From contig NZ_JADOTV010000003.1 in the NCBI RefSeq assembly GCF_015767245.1, positions 62,001-126,000 of the forward strand: DNA of 64,000 nucleotides, read 5' to 3'. This DNA is from Aureivirga sp. CE67. Lineage in GTDB: Bacteria > Bacteroidota > Bacteroidia > Flavobacteriales > Flavobacteriaceae. The position numbers and the translations under genes were made by a program. This document shows positions 63,758 through 64,000 of the stretch, one piece after another. Position 1 is the first letter of the stretch. The number at the start of each line of letters is the position of its first letter. Under the pieces are notes generated by a model. It had not been told where the DNA came from and searched no databases. It saw only the letters and a program-made list of their open reading frames with translations.

Positions 63758-64000
63758 TTAATAAGAATTCAATGATTTGATAGTAATTGGAACATCAACA
63801 TCATCAGGAACTTCTTTAGGTTTCATATCATTTATTAGCATCACTACATGTTCGGCTGACATCATTGCTCCTTCTTGCCAACCAGGAATTGTAGAAACTT
63901 GATCACCCGTAATATAAAATCTTCTATCAGGCATTAATAATCTTCTATACGCATCGGAATGTGTCGCATCAATAACGTCATGATGATTCCATAATGGCCA
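63758..64000 (-). CDS. Flavin-containing amine oxidase, C-terminal end (cut by window edge)
   Basis: On the minus strand an open frame of 80 codons enters from the right edge and ends with TAA at 63758-63760. The peptide contains RFYITGDQVSTIPGWQEGAMMSAEHVV, which matches the C-terminal FAD-binding segment (GD..S...GW.EGA..SG/A) of the monoamine oxidase/tryptophan 2-monooxygenase family. The start and the Rossmann part lie outside the window. Substrate not inferable. Confidence 0.78.
   Translation of the reverse strand, partial: WPLWNHHDVIDATHSDAYRRLLMPDRRFYITGDQVSTIPGWQEGAMMSAEHVVMLINDMKPKEVPDDVDVPITIKSLNSY

Overview
The window reads as chromosomal DNA from a member of the Flavobacteriaceae (Bacteroidota). 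Base composition is very AT-rich. Many secreted proteins end in a type IX secretion (T9SS) sorting tail (PNP near the start of the tail, then a G..Y.IK-type end). Several genes are preceded by TAnnTTTG-like -7 elements. Families typical of this group are frequent: DUF4476, a DUF4919-like protein, DUF4369/thioredoxin lipoproteins, a Haem_bd protein and SigZ. No tRNA, rRNA, CRISPR array, transposase or integrase was found. Genes are short transcription units, and many are separated by hairpin terminators that serve both strands.

Left part (1-15.4 kb): the end of a di-haem peroxidase; a secreted VCBS-repeat protein; a CLC-type antiporter of the fluoride class behind a clearly recognisable fluoride riboswitch; a 1123-residue BNR/PKD/MAM T9SS protein; a glycosyltransferase-like protein; two EamA transporters with a bestrophin-type channel; a DUF2252 protein; apolipoprotein N-acyltransferase (lnt); and an M28 peptidase.

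15.5-24.5 kb is a tandem family of five secreted L-domain/LRR-like T9SS proteins on the minus strand. Four are followed by almost the same terminator. The ends of the genes are shared in different pairings while the middles differ, which suggests recombination. The fifth gene has a stop codon directly after its ATG. Next come a metallophosphoesterase/proline dehydrogenase pair, aroB and recQ.

30-45 kb is the accessory-like part: a 15-cysteine miniprotein followed by a SigZ/CorE-like sigma factor with a CxC linker and a Cys-rich tail; an RNA-repair-like operon (RLIG1-type RNA ligase, DUF4919-like protein, KptA/Tpt1); three tandem PrsW-like membrane proteins whose active-site residues look degraded; and three thioredoxin-fold lipoproteins, one frameshifted. 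Dispersed intergenic repeats lie in this part.

45-64 kb: a membrane protein/histidine kinase/response regulator operon; a lipoprotein with carbohydrate-binding-like modules; glyA; a DUF4476 pair; a metallo-beta-lactamase-fold protein; a TRIC channel, Nudix hydrolase and PlsC acyltransferase; a P1B-4-type metal ATPase; a haem-binding protein with a MORN-type protein; a UvrD/PcrA helicase; two small unknowns; and the 3' end of a flavin amine oxidase cut by the window edge. Most of this is ordinary flavobacterial housekeeping and surface biology.
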